From the NCBI RefSeq assembly GCF_003574315.2, contig NZ_AP025739.1, positions 930,001 to 994,000 on the forward strand: DNA of 64,000 nucleotides, in the 5' to 3' direction. Source of the stretch: Capsulimonas corticalis. GTDB lineage: Bacteria; Armatimonadota; Armatimonadia; Armatimonadales; Capsulimonadaceae. The translations under genes and the position numbers were made by a program. Shown piece by piece: positions 1 through 8,400 of this stretch. Positions within the stretch are counted from its first letter, which is position 1; each line of letters starts with the position of its first letter. The notes below the pieces were generated by a model. The model had not been told where the DNA came from. It searched no databases and was given only the letters and a program-made list of their open reading frames with translations.

Positions 1-187
1 GGGCGGGGATGACGACCGCAAAACGCAGGCGCGGCGCCTCCGAGTGCTCCAGACGATGCTCGTTACGATCCGCGGAGCGTCCGAAGCGCGCCGCCGACGC
101 CGCCGCGAGCAACACCAGGAGATAGAGCACGCTTGAGGTCGTGACGACGCCAAGGGCGCCCAAAACGAGTGAAACGAGGAGTTGCAT
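1..187 (-). CDS. Probable glycosyltransferase, 5' part only (continues beyond window start)
   Basis: Reading leftward from an ATG at 187, the frame is open to the window edge. It encodes a hydrophobic N-terminal segment (about residues 4-30, rich in L, V and A), a short charged linker, and then the string RFAVVIPA. That string is the usual first beta-strand of family 2 glycosyltransferases, which begin with a VxIPxxNE motif. It follows the CpsD-like gene by 7 nt, so it is probably the fourth gene of the exopolysaccharide operon. Only about 62 residues are visible, so the call rests on the membrane anchor, the VVIPA string and the operon context. Other membrane-anchored enzymes with a similar first strand cannot be excluded. 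Confidence 0.55.
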   Translation of the reverse strand, partial: MQLLVSLVLGALGVVTTSSVLYLLVLLAAASAARFGRSADRNEHRLEHSEAPRLRFAVVIPA

Positions 188-194
188 AGAACGA

Positions 195-1010
195 TCAGAC
201 CTTTGTCAGCCGCTTGCGCAGCCAGTCAGGCACATAGGAGCGAGTGCGGTTTAGGACGACGCCGACGACCTTATCGCGGCCGAGCGTATCGATCGCGCTG
301 GCGACGACATCCGATGGCGTTGCTCCCGCGCGGGTGACCATCATCAGGCCATCGACGTGGCGGGAAAGCGGAAGAGCATTGTCCGAGGAAACAGCCGGCA
401 TATCGACGATTACGACATCGAAGGAGTGACGCGCGGAGATCAGCATCTTGGCGACCCGGGGCGAACGCGCGAGCTTCGCGGCGTTGTTCGGAGCGCGCCC
501 CGCCGGGATCACGACGAGGTTATCGCAGCCGGAGAGCTGCAGCGTGGGAACGATATTGTCCGAATCTTCCAGAGCGCCGACCAGACCCGCGCCGGCGGCG
601 ACGCCGAGGCGCGCGCCCAGGTCATCTTCGCCGAGGCTTAGGTCGATCAAGCAGACTTTCTTGAACGTATCACGGCTGATGGTCATCGCCAGATGGAGCG
701 CCGTGGTGGTCTTTCCTTCGCCGCGCACCGCGCTGCAGACGCCAAGGACATAAGGACGCTCAGCGCCCAAGGTCTCATCCGTGATCAGCGTGACTTCGCC
801 GATGCCGGACACCTGCCGCTCCAGCGATGCGTAAAGGTGTGAAAACTCCATGGGAGTGCGCTCAACGCGCAATTCGATCGGCGCGGCGAGCGCGGGCGAT
901 GTCTCGGGCTCCAGGCGGCTGAGAGCGGCGATATCGTTTTCATGCAGCACGCGGCGCTGCCAGTTCCCAACGGAAGTATCCTGTCCTGATCCAGGTTTGA
1001 TCGTACTCAT
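195..1010 (-). CDS. CpsD/CapB-type tyrosine-kinase-like ATPase of exopolysaccharide synthesis
   Basis: A cytoplasmic P-loop ATPase of the bacterial tyrosine kinase (BY-kinase) family that normally works with a Wzz-type membrane partner to control polysaccharide polymerisation and export. Visible motifs: Walker A with GEGKTTTALHLA near residue 98, a Walker A' strand CLIDLSLGE, and Walker B VVIVDMP. The protein is about 271 aa, the usual size for a CpsD partner lacking its own membrane domain. The tyrosine-rich C-terminal tail of classical BY-kinases is absent: the end reads SYVPDWLRKRLTKV with a single Tyr. Autophosphorylation may therefore be reduced or differ. I start at ATG 1010 because a GAGAGGA ribosome site lies just upstream; a TTG two codons earlier is the alternative. 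It sits 37 nt after the Wzz gene in the same operon. Confidence 0.85.
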   Translation of the reverse strand: MSTIKPGSGQDTSVGNWQRRVLHENDIAALSRLEPETSPALAAPIELRVERTPMEFSHLYASLERQVSGIGEVTLITDETLGAERPYVLGVCSAVRGEGKTTTALHLAMTISRDTFKKVCLIDLSLGEDDLGARLGVAAGAGLVGALEDSDNIVPTLQLSGCDNLVVIPAGRAPNNAAKLARSPRVAKMLISARHSFDVVIVDMPAVSSDNALPLSRHVDGLMMVTRAGATPSDVVASAIDTLGRDKVVGVVLNRTRSYVPDWLRKRLTKV

Positions 1011-1047
1011 ATCCAAATCCTCTCGCGAAGCGCGCTTCGCTTACCGG

Positions 1048-2613
1048 CTATCCATCCGCACGCGACGTCATGGCCGGCGAAGGAGCGCCTCCCGGCGCGC
1101 TGAGCACTCCCTTCGCTCCGCTGGCGGCTCCGGCAATTTTGCGGCCGGCGGCCCCGCCGGCCGCCGTGGGCATGTTCAGTTCCGAACTGTCGGGCAGTAC
1201 GGCGAGGACGGGGACGCCGAGCAGGCGCTCCGCATCTTCGGCATAGCGCAGAGATCGGTCGGCCCATTCACTCAGGATCAGCAGCAGCGCTCCGATGACC
1301 AGTCCGAGAACAACGCCTCCCAGCATCATCGTCATCTGCTTGGTTTTATTCATCGTCGGCTTGGCGATGATGTAACCCAGCGGCGTGATCGTGGAGCGCG
1401 CCGAGACCTGGTTCAGGTCGCTATCGATACGCACCTGTTCGCGCTTTGTGCGCAGCCTTTCATATTGATCTTTGAGGATCCGATAGTCGCGAGTGAAGTT
1501 ATTGAGCTCACGCTGCTTCTCCGGCACGGTCCGGGCGGCGGCGTTGTACTTTGCAATCGCTTTATCCAGATTCGCCATTTGAGAGCGCTGTGTTTGATCC
1601 GTGATGCGCGCTTCCGTCAGCTGTTGATTAAGGTTGAGATACTCAGGATTATCCTGAGTCTTCTCGCTCATAATGCCATGGGTCTCTTGAGAATTCTTGC
1701 GGACCTTATCATTCCACTGCTTTTGCAGACTGGCGATCACGGCGTTGATCTGCTCGACGGCGGGATGGGCGGGATAGTACTTCGCCAGCAATCCGTCGCG
1801 CTGCACCTTGGCGGCGTTGAGCTGCTGGAGGATCGGCGACTCCGCGCGGTTCTGCTCGATAACAGTCGTCGCCTTGACTTGCTTGAGCCGCGCTTCCAGC
1901 GCCGCCGTGCGGAGCGCGCTGTCCTGCTGCGCGATCATCAGGTTATCGCGCTGGGCCGTCAGACTCGCCAGCTGGCTAAGCTGGGAACTCTGCATGTCCG
2001 GCAGGTTATCCGTATTGCCGCTGCGGTACTTGATGAGCGCTTCTTCCGCGCGCTGCATCTGAGTTTGATAGATCTGGATCTGTGTATCTAAGAAGCGGCC
2101 GGCCGCGATCCCCTGAGCGGACTGGTCCAGACCGACTTCCTCGGCGTACCGATTTTGGAGGGCGGCGAGGATCTTTTCATCCTCCGTGGGATTGTCCCAG
2201 GTCAGACCGATCGCAAAAACACTTTCGCTGCGCGTGGTCGCGTTGAGGTTCTTGCGCAGCATGGCGAGACGCCGGTCGTTCGCCTTCGGATCCATGTTGA
2301 TCGGAACCGCCAGGTTCGCTTCCTTCAGCGCGGTGTCAAGGAATCCTCCAGGGAGGTCGTCATTGATCAGGTCCTGGAAGTGGTTGACGTTCTGCTGCGA
2401 CAGCGAGGTCCAGCTGCTTCGCCGCTCGCCAAGCGCGACCGCGACATGATCGACGCTCACCTGTGTCAACGCCGAAGCCGTATATGTATTCGACTTGGTG
2501 GTGAGCGCGGCGACCGTGACTCCGCTGACAATCACAACCGACACCAGGAACAGCCAGCGGTTGCGGAAAAACGAATCCGCAATACGCAGCGCCACCGGAT
2601 TCCTATGGGACAT
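1048..2613 (-). CDS. Wzz/GumC-type polysaccharide chain-length determinant
   Basis: An inner-membrane polysaccharide co-polymerase with the expected architecture: an N-terminal TM helix (about residues 17-38, RWLFLVSVVIVSGVTVAAL), a long periplasmic region of about 370 residues with extended coiled-coil heptads, the GNVR-like/tyrosine kinase adaptor region, and a second TM helix near residue 420 (MMLGGVVLGLVIGALLLIL). The C-terminal tail is short and Ala/Gly-rich, with no P-loop, so the ATPase is the separate downstream gene. Start at ATG 2613 is supported by AAGGAG six bases upstream; an in-frame ATG 14 codons earlier lacks such a site. It lies 78 nt after the sugar transferase stop. Expected role: control of chain length or export of the polymer started by the sugar transferase. 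Confidence 0.9.
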   Translation of the reverse strand: MSHRNPVALRIADSFFRNRWLFLVSVVIVSGVTVAALTTKSNTYTASALTQVSVDHVAVALGERRSSWTSLSQQNVNHFQDLINDDLPGGFLDTALKEANLAVPINMDPKANDRRLAMLRKNLNATTRSESVFAIGLTWDNPTEDEKILAALQNRYAEEVGLDQSAQGIAAGRFLDTQIQIYQTQMQRAEEALIKYRSGNTDNLPDMQSSQLSQLASLTAQRDNLMIAQQDSALRTAALEARLKQVKATTVIEQNRAESPILQQLNAAKVQRDGLLAKYYPAHPAVEQINAVIASLQKQWNDKVRKNSQETHGIMSEKTQDNPEYLNLNQQLTEARITDQTQRSQMANLDKAIAKYNAAARTVPEKQRELNNFTRDYRILKDQYERLRTKREQVRIDSDLNQVSARSTITPLGYIIAKPTMNKTKQMTMMLGGVVLGLVIGALLLILSEWADRSLRYAEDAERLLGVPVLAVLPDSSELNMPTAAGGAAGRKIAGAASGAKGVLSAPGGAPSPAMTSRADG

Positions 2614-2691
2614 CGAGTACTCCTTGGGTGCCGCCTGACGACAGAATTGAAACACGCAGGCGGGCGCGCGGCAGGGCGCGGCTTTTCTTGC

Positions 2692-3441
2692 TTAGTGGGC
2701 GCCGTCTCCCGTGAGGACGGCGGGGATGGTCATCAGCATGATTCTCAGGTTCAGGCCGAGGGATTGATGCTGAATGTAGTGAAGGTCCAGTTCGACGCTG
2801 CGCTCGAACGAGATGTTGGCGCGTCCGGAGACTTGCCAGAGACCGGTCACGCCGGGCATGACCGCCAGCCGCTGCGCCTGGCGGGGCGTGTAGAGCGCGA
2901 CCTCTCGGGGCAGCGCGGGGCGGGGTCCGATCAGGCTCATATCGCCCTTCAGGACGTTGAAGAGCTGCGGCAGCTCATCGAGCGAATAGCGACGCAATAC
3001 ACGTCCGACACGGGTGACCCGAGGGTCATTACGCATTTTGAACACCGGACCGTTCCGCTCATTTTGTTTTTCCAGGTCATTTCTCAGCGCTTCGGCGTTG
3101 GGGACCATGGAGCGGAACTTGTAAAAGGGGAATTCGACCCCGTCTTTGCCGACGCGGGCCTGGGTGAAAAGCACCGGGCCGGGGCTGTCAAACTTGATCA
3201 AAAGGGCGATCGCGACAAAGACCGGGAGAAAGATCAGGAGCATCAGAGCGGAAAAGACGACATCCAGCACACGCTGCGTCACCTGGGTCGCCCGGCTGCG
3301 CGGCGCGGCCACGCCCAGGACAACCACCTCTCCGCCCGCCGCGACCGATGCGCCGCCCGCTTTCGCCGGCGCATCGGACGCGGCGGTGGTCATGCCGGTC
3401 GGCAATTCCAAATCCGTGCCGCTATAACTTGAAGTGTTCAT
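2692..3441 (-). CDS. Undecaprenyl-phosphate sugar phosphotransferase (bacterial sugar transferase family)
   Basis: Starts exopolysaccharide repeat-unit synthesis by moving a sugar phosphate from a nucleotide sugar to undecaprenyl phosphate at the inner membrane. The 249-aa protein holds only the C-terminal catalytic type of domain: one membrane segment (about residues 57-82, with LMLLIFLPVFVAIALLI), then the conserved blocks SPGPVLFTQARVG, FYKFRSM, DELPQLFNVLKGDMSLIGPR and PGVTGLWQVSGR. These are diagnostic for PF02397 (WcaJ/WbaP C-terminal half). The N-terminal about 45 residues are Gly/Ala/Ser-rich and probably unstructured. It is the first gene of the operon. The ribosome site before ATG 3441 is poor, and a possible promoter lies about 190 nt upstream. 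Confidence 0.92.
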   Translation of the reverse strand: MNTSSYSGTDLELPTGMTTAASDAPAKAGGASVAAGGEVVVLGVAAPRSRATQVTQRVLDVVFSALMLLIFLPVFVAIALLIKFDSPGPVLFTQARVGKDGVEFPFYKFRSMVPNAEALRNDLEKQNERNGPVFKMRNDPRVTRVGRVLRRYSLDELPQLFNVLKGDMSLIGPRPALPREVALYTPRQAQRLAVMPGVTGLWQVSGRANISFERSVELDLHYIQHQSLGLNLRIMLMTIPAVLTGDGAH

Positions 3442-3634
3442 ATTTCTGGTCGACCCCGCTTACGGAAATCGGGGGCGCATAGATGCGCCTCACAGCACTC
3501 GTAGTACTGCATATTCCGTGCCAACTGCCTTTCGGCCCCGGTCCAGCGGCGACATTTCTCCTTACTATTGTGACAGATTTCACGAAAGTCTTTAGGGCGC
3601 CGCCGAAGAGAGGGCGCAAGGGGAAGACCATACT

Positions 3635-3640
3635 ATTATA
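3635..3640 (-). promoter_or_regulatory. Possible -10 element of the exopolysaccharide operon
   Basis: On the minus strand this reads TATAAT, which would place the transcription start near 3628 and give a leader of about 185 nt before the sugar transferase. No good -35 hexamer is seen at the usual distance, so this is tentative. Confidence 0.35.
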
Positions 3641-3840
3641 GCGCAGATTTGGGGAAGTCGAGGAAAAACGGAAGAAAAGTATACATTGTCAACTATCGAG
3701 CCGCACAGAAGCCCGTCTACCACGCGATCATACAGCCCTCATTCTCCACCCACGGCCGCGCCTCATTGGAGTAGGTTTTCTTTACTTCGCGTTTCTGATT
3801 GTCGTACCGGCCATAAATGACCGGCCTGCGGAGGAGCCCC

Positions 3841-3893
3841 GTGCCGGACGGAAGAGAGGCATCGATTGCGTTTATTGTTCTTCCGTCCGGCAC
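3841..3893. repeat. Perfect 15-bp inverted repeat, 23-base loop
   Basis: GTGCCGGACGGAAGA at 3841-3855 pairs exactly with 3879-3893. There is no T-tract on either side, so it is more likely a dispersed extragenic palindrome than a terminator. A count of this unit in the whole genome would settle that. Confidence 0.7.
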
Positions 3894-4017
3894 GGACGGC
3901 TGGTTGCGAAGCAACCCCCAGCCCTGTCGTTCACGGAGGGGAACTCAAAAACCTACCCCAATGAACACGACCGCGCCACTGGCTTCCCTGCCAGCGCCTG
4001 CCGCAGCGCATCTGATG

Positions 4018-4076
4018 ACAAAAATAAATTGTATGCGGTAGTTCTTTGTATTGTTACTCAAAGAACTACCGCATGC
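4018..4076 (-). terminator. Strong hairpin with T-tract, probable original terminator of the RHS gene
   Basis: 4033-4048 (ATGCGGTAGTTCTTTG) pairs perfectly with 4059-4074. Two further pairs (one G-T) extend the stem to 4031 and 4076, with a 10-base loop. On the minus strand the hairpin is followed by AATTTATTTTT, as in an intrinsic terminator. With the insertion sequence removed, it would lie about 60 nt downstream of the RHS stop codon. Confidence 0.65.
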
Positions 4077-4077
4077 G

Positions 4078-4085
4078 CTTGTCAA
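4078..4085. repeat. Target-site duplication, left copy
   Basis: CTTGTCAA, identical to 5422-5429 on the other side of the insertion sequence. An 8-bp duplication is normal for IS256-family elements. Confidence 0.85.
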
Positions 4086-4113
4086 GTTAGTGTATCATCG
4101 TTTCTGTAAATTG
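4086..4113 (+). repeat. IS256-family left terminal inverted repeat
   Basis: A 28-base end; the inner TTTCTGTAAATTG is identical to the reverse complement of the right end. Confidence 0.85.
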
Positions 4114-4179
4114 GCGTAGGCCAAAAAATAGTAGGCCACAGAGTATCCTTGAAGTTACCACACACCAAGGGGACCGACC

Positions 4180-5364
4180 ATGACCTACCAAAGCGATTGT
4201 ACTCTCTCGGAGCAGTTTTTAGATCAACTCTGCGGCCAAGGATTGGATGCCTTGCCCGAACTGATCCGCATCGTCCTCAACAACGCCATGCAGCTCGAAC
4301 GGCAGAAGTTCCTGGGAGCCGCGCCCCATGAGCGAACCGAACAGCGCACAGGCTACGCCAACGGCTACAAAGACAAGACGCTCGATCTGCGTGTCGGTCG
4401 TACCGTCGTGCAAGTCCCGCAGACGCGCGACGCTCAGTTCTCTTCTGGAGGCTCGAATTTCTATCCGCAAAGCCTGGAGAAAGGCACACGCTCCGAGCGG
4501 GCATTGAAGCTGGCCCTGGCCGAGATGTACATCCAAGGCGTCAGCACACGCAAGGTCGCTGCGATCACGGAGCAGCTTTGCGGCTTCGATGTCACCAGTT
4601 CCGCCGTCTCACGCGCCACGCAGGAACTCGACGCCATCCTCCAAGAATGGCGGGAACGCTCGCTGGGTGAGTTTGCCTATCTCTACTTGGATGCCCGTTA
4701 TGAAAGTGTTCGCCTGAGCGGTTTGCAGCGAAGGGCGGCTGTGCTCATCGCCATCGGCGTGGACCTGGAAGGAAAGCGCCAGGTGCTCGGTGTCTCGGTG
4801 GCCATCTCGGAGCAAGAAGTTCACTGGCGCTCGTTTCTGCAAAGCCTGCTGGCGCGGGGACTGTGTGGAGTGCGTCTTGTGACCAGTGACGCTCATCCAG
4901 GCATCCAATGTGCGGTGCGTTCGGTCTTGGGTGGTGTTCCATGGCAGCGCTGCCAGTTCCATTTACAACAGAACGCCAGCAAGTACGTTCCTAAGCAGGA
5001 ACTCAAAACTCCTGTCGCGGCGGACATTCGCGCGATCTTCAACGCTCAAGATCGTGTAGAGGCAGAGGCGCTGCTCAAACGAACCGTCCAGAAGTACGAG
5101 AAGAGCGCTCCGAAGCTTGCGGATTGGATGGAGCAAAATCTGCCCGAAGGACTGAGCGTGTTTGCCTTTCCTACTTCGCACCGTCGCCTGTTGCGCACCA
5201 CCAACGGCCTGGAGCGGGTGAACCGCGAACTGCGCCGTCGCACACGCGTGGCGAGCATCTTCCCGAACGAGGCGTCCTGCCTACGTCTTGTTTCGGCGCT
5301 GCTGATGGAGATCAGCGATGATTGGCAAAGCGACAAGGCTTATCTGACGTTCACGAACGAATAA
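4180..5364 (+). CDS. IS256/Mutator-family transposase
   Basis: A DDE transposase that cuts and joins the element's ends. At 394 aa it is full length for the family. The likely catalytic residues are visible in the usual order: Asp in YLYLDARYE (about residue 169), Asp in VTSDAHPG (about 231) and Glu in TNGLERVNRE (about 343). The CQFHLQQN block typical of the family lies between the second Asp and the Glu. The N-terminal part carries the family's RTGYANGYKDK and VPQTRD strings. ATG 4180 is preceded by AAGGGGACC. No frameshift or stop is seen. Confidence 0.95.
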   Translation: MTYQSDCTLSEQFLDQLCGQGLDALPELIRIVLNNAMQLERQKFLGAAPHERTEQRTGYANGYKDKTLDLRVGRTVVQVPQTRDAQFSSGGSNFYPQSLEKGTRSERALKLALAEMYIQGVSTRKVAAITEQLCGFDVTSSAVSRATQELDAILQEWRERSLGEFAYLYLDARYESVRLSGLQRRAAVLIAIGVDLEGKRQVLGVSVAISEQEVHWRSFLQSLLARGLCGVRLVTSDAHPGIQCAVRSVLGGVPWQRCQFHLQQNASKYVPKQELKTPVAADIRAIFNAQDRVEAEALLKRTVQKYEKSAPKLADWMEQNLPEGLSVFAFPTSHRRLLRTTNGLERVNRELRRRTRVASIFPNEASCLRLVSALLMEISDDWQSDKAYLTFTNE

Positions 5365-5393
5365 CAGCGCAAAGAATTCGAGGATGCTCCCAA

Positions 5394-5421
5394 CAATTTA
5401 CAGAAAAGATGTTGCATTATC
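5394..5421 (-). repeat. IS256-family right terminal inverted repeat
   Basis: The reverse complement matches the left end at 23 of 28 positions. Confidence 0.85.
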
Positions 5422-5429
5422 CTTGTCAA
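5422..5429. repeat. Target-site duplication, right copy
   Basis: CTTGTCAA, the second copy of the 8-bp direct repeat flanking the insertion sequence. Confidence 0.85.
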
Positions 5430-5481
5430 AACCCTATCATTGATATTTTTTCATAATGATGTGAGGCTTGACAATAAGCAT

Positions 5482-8400
5482 TTATTCATCAATCTGATCT
5501 ATATAATATTCTTCTCGCACATTATATCCTAAACATAACATCGCGAGACTTGCCCCGGTAATAGCACCAGATAGCACTGTAGACACAGTTCCGAGTATTT
5601 CACCCCCAATACCACTGTCTTCACTCAGTTGATCTACTCCCCAATCAAGCAATCCTGCTCCCATACTAATCTGCGTGCTGTTGTCACCAAGTATGCTAAT
5701 TGCCCAAGTCGCCATAAATGTGCCCCAATTTCTCTCGACATCAGCGGAATCTCTAATAGTGTCCATCATAGACATCAAAAAGTCACAGTATGCAAAGAAC
5801 ACATTGTATAAGTCGACCAAAGACAGTCCATTACTAGCCCACCCTATTACACTCTTACCGGACATATCCTTCCCATTTACTGGATTATCATTTGCATATT
5901 CGTACCAATTAAGGCCATTCCGCGAAGGATCCTCACTCGCAAACCGCCCTATCACTGGATCATAATATCGCGCCCGCATATAGACTAAGCCAGTATCATC
6001 AGTCAAGTGCCCCAATGAACCAACAAATCCTTGCTTACTTGTCGCCGTGCCCGTCGCCCCGCGCGCCACCCCATACACGTCCGTCTTGCGAGTCGAAGTC
6101 ACATTCCCATTGGGATCGACTTCCGCGACCACGCTCCCCAGCCCATCGTACACATACCAGCGAACCGTGCTGGCGTTGTCATCACGGCGGTATTCAGGGC
6201 CACGCGGTCCAGCGAGGTAGGTGGCGGTCGGAACGAGTATGTTGGAGGCGTTCTTCTGCATCTCACGCACCATCATGCTTCCGTCGTAGACGTAGTAGGT
6301 GGTGACGCCGGCGGTGGTGGCGCTGCGGCGCAGGCCGTCGGCTCCGTAGGTGTACGTGGTCGTGGCGCCGCCGGTGGTGCAGGAGACGAGGCGGTTCTGG
6401 CTGTCCCAGACATTGGTGCGACCGCTGCCGGTGAGGGTGTTACCGTTGGCGTCGTTGGTGTAGGCGTTGGCGTCCACGGCGGTGAGGCGGTTAGCGGCGT
6501 CGCAGGTGTAGTTGTTGGTCGTGGTCGTTCCGCTGACGATATCAGATTTGGTCAAACGGTTGCCCATGGGATCGAAGGTGTAGGACTGGGTTTCGCCGTC
6601 GCCGTAGTCCGCAGTGCTGAGGCGGTTGAGCTCATCGTAGCTGTACAACTCAGTGCGTGATGCTCCGATGTTATTGGTAATCGCATTTGTTAAGCGCTGA
6701 CCAGCGGTGTCGTATGTGTAGGCATTTTGATAAAGCGGATGCGAAATATTATTTGAATCGGACCAGTTGTTTTTGACTGTCGATAACCGCATTTGAGTGT
6801 AGCTTGCACCATTTACGGCAACATTTTGTGTGTAGTTAGCCTGGCAATAGCTGATCGGAGTTGAGGTATTGCCTCCAGAAAACACTTGGTTATATTTCGC
6901 GGACATCAAGGAGCCGCCGGTGCTGATGCTATAGTCAACACGTCTCCCTTGATCGTCCGTGATGCTGGCGAGCGTCAAACATACACTGCTAGGATCGTCC
7001 TTCGGCATCGAAAGATAAAGATCTGCATCCATGTAAGCATAGGTCCACGTCCCGCCCCCCGGAAGCGTCATGGTCGATCGTTCGCCGGTATTCAAATAAG
7101 TATAAGAGATCGTTCCTGTGATTGGATCCGTCACACTGTGTACACGATCAGAACCGGCTTCGTAGCTGATGGACGTGGTTCCACGATTGTTCGTGACGGT
7201 TTGCGTTCGACCATTGCCTTCGTACTGATAGGTAATAGTCTCGGCAGAAGCCCCCGAAGTCGATTGTGTCGCCACGGTCAAAGGCTGACCGAGGACATTA
7301 TAGGTAAACGTGGATGTCTTGCCGTTGGGATCGATGCTTGTGAGCACATGGCCGGCCGCATCATATGTCATCGTCGTAGTGCGGTTCAGGTGCGTTGCAT
7401 CGCCGGGATCCTGAACGACTTGTGTCAGATTGCCATACGAGTCACCGTATGTGTATTGCGTGACGATTCCGTTCTCATTTATTTCCGAGGTTTTCTGACC
7501 GTATTGATTGTAGGTGTAGGTAAATTGTTTTCCAGTGATAGAGTAACGCGCATCTCGGCTATATTTGACGTTGCCGCGATTGCCAAGATTGGGATCTTGA
7601 CTGTCGAAATAATCACACGTCGAAGTGTGACTATTCATATCCGTTACGCTTTGTTTTTGGAAATATTTGCTAGCGTCATAATATGTCGTCGTCTCAGTCC
7701 CTGGAAAATTCTGAATACTGTGGGTGAGGACGTTTCCATGGACACCATAGGTGTAGTTGTTGAAATAATTGGCGCTTGTTTGACCATTAACGTTTGCCGC
7801 GCCTACGGGTGTGGTTTCTGCAAGCTGTGTTAAATTGAGAGACGTGTCGTAGTAGTGATAGTATAGCGTTGAAACGCCGTCCACGGGATCAGGATATCCA
7901 TGTTCGTAAATAAACGTTGGAGCATGAGCGGAAGTGGCGAAATATTCGTAGCCATTCATGTGAACAAAATAACCGCAGGTATTGGATTCTGGTATAGTGT
8001 TCACGACCCCCATATCCCAGTGGATGGTCCTGGGATTATTATTGCTGTCAACACCTGCCGGTTCGGTTATTCCATCGACCCAAATTGTTCCCGTCGGAGA
8101 TGTACGCCCACTCACTGGACTGAGATACTCATAGGTGTAAGAGACTTGGTGTCCTAACGGATCGGTAACACTATTCAGCAGGGCATTTTCCGTGATGCTG
8201 TTATAAATAAGATGCGTATAGGTATAGCTCGTCGTTCGGTTCATCCCATCGGAATCCAGGTGAACTGCCTTCAGATTGTACAGGTTGTCCGCCGCATTAG
8301 GATCGCTCGTGCTCGTAAAGTACTCGTAAGTCACCTTGTACGACACACCCGCCACCGGCGAACCGCCCACCAAAGGCCCCTGCACCTGAGTGATGCGCCA

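Larger units (their letters stand above)
3442..4077. other. Intergenic region between the exopolysaccharide operon and the insertion sequence
   Basis: About 640 bases without a convincing gene. The left third is the probable leader and promoter region of the exopolysaccharide operon. The middle holds a perfect 15-bp inverted repeat (3841-3893). The right end holds an 18-bp hairpin followed, on the minus strand, by a T-rich stretch. Short open frames here are read-throughs of the inverted repeats and look spurious. Confidence 0.6.
4086..5421 (+). mobile_element. IS256-family insertion sequence, complete (1336 bp)
   Basis: The ends are defined by 28-bp imperfect terminal inverted repeats (4086-4113 and 5394-5421, 23 of 28 positions matching, the inner 13 identical) and flanked by an 8-bp direct repeat CTTGTCAA. 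It holds one full-length Mutator-type transposase gene. Intact ends, an intact target duplication and an unbroken transposase suggest a recent, possibly still active insertion. It landed between the RHS gene and the hairpin/T-tract that probably ended that transcript. Confidence 0.93.

Noticed and set aside
850-2091. Long plus-strand open frame opposite the Wzz gene
   Set aside because: It is a shadow of the strongly supported chain-length gene, with Arg-rich low-complexity translation and no domain.
3422-3631. 69-codon minus-strand frame upstream of the sugar transferase
   Set aside because: It overlaps the sugar transferase start and has no ribosome site or membrane or domain features.
3717-4041. 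Two small opposite-strand frames in the gap before the IS
   Set aside because: Both consist mainly of the 15-bp inverted repeat read in each direction.
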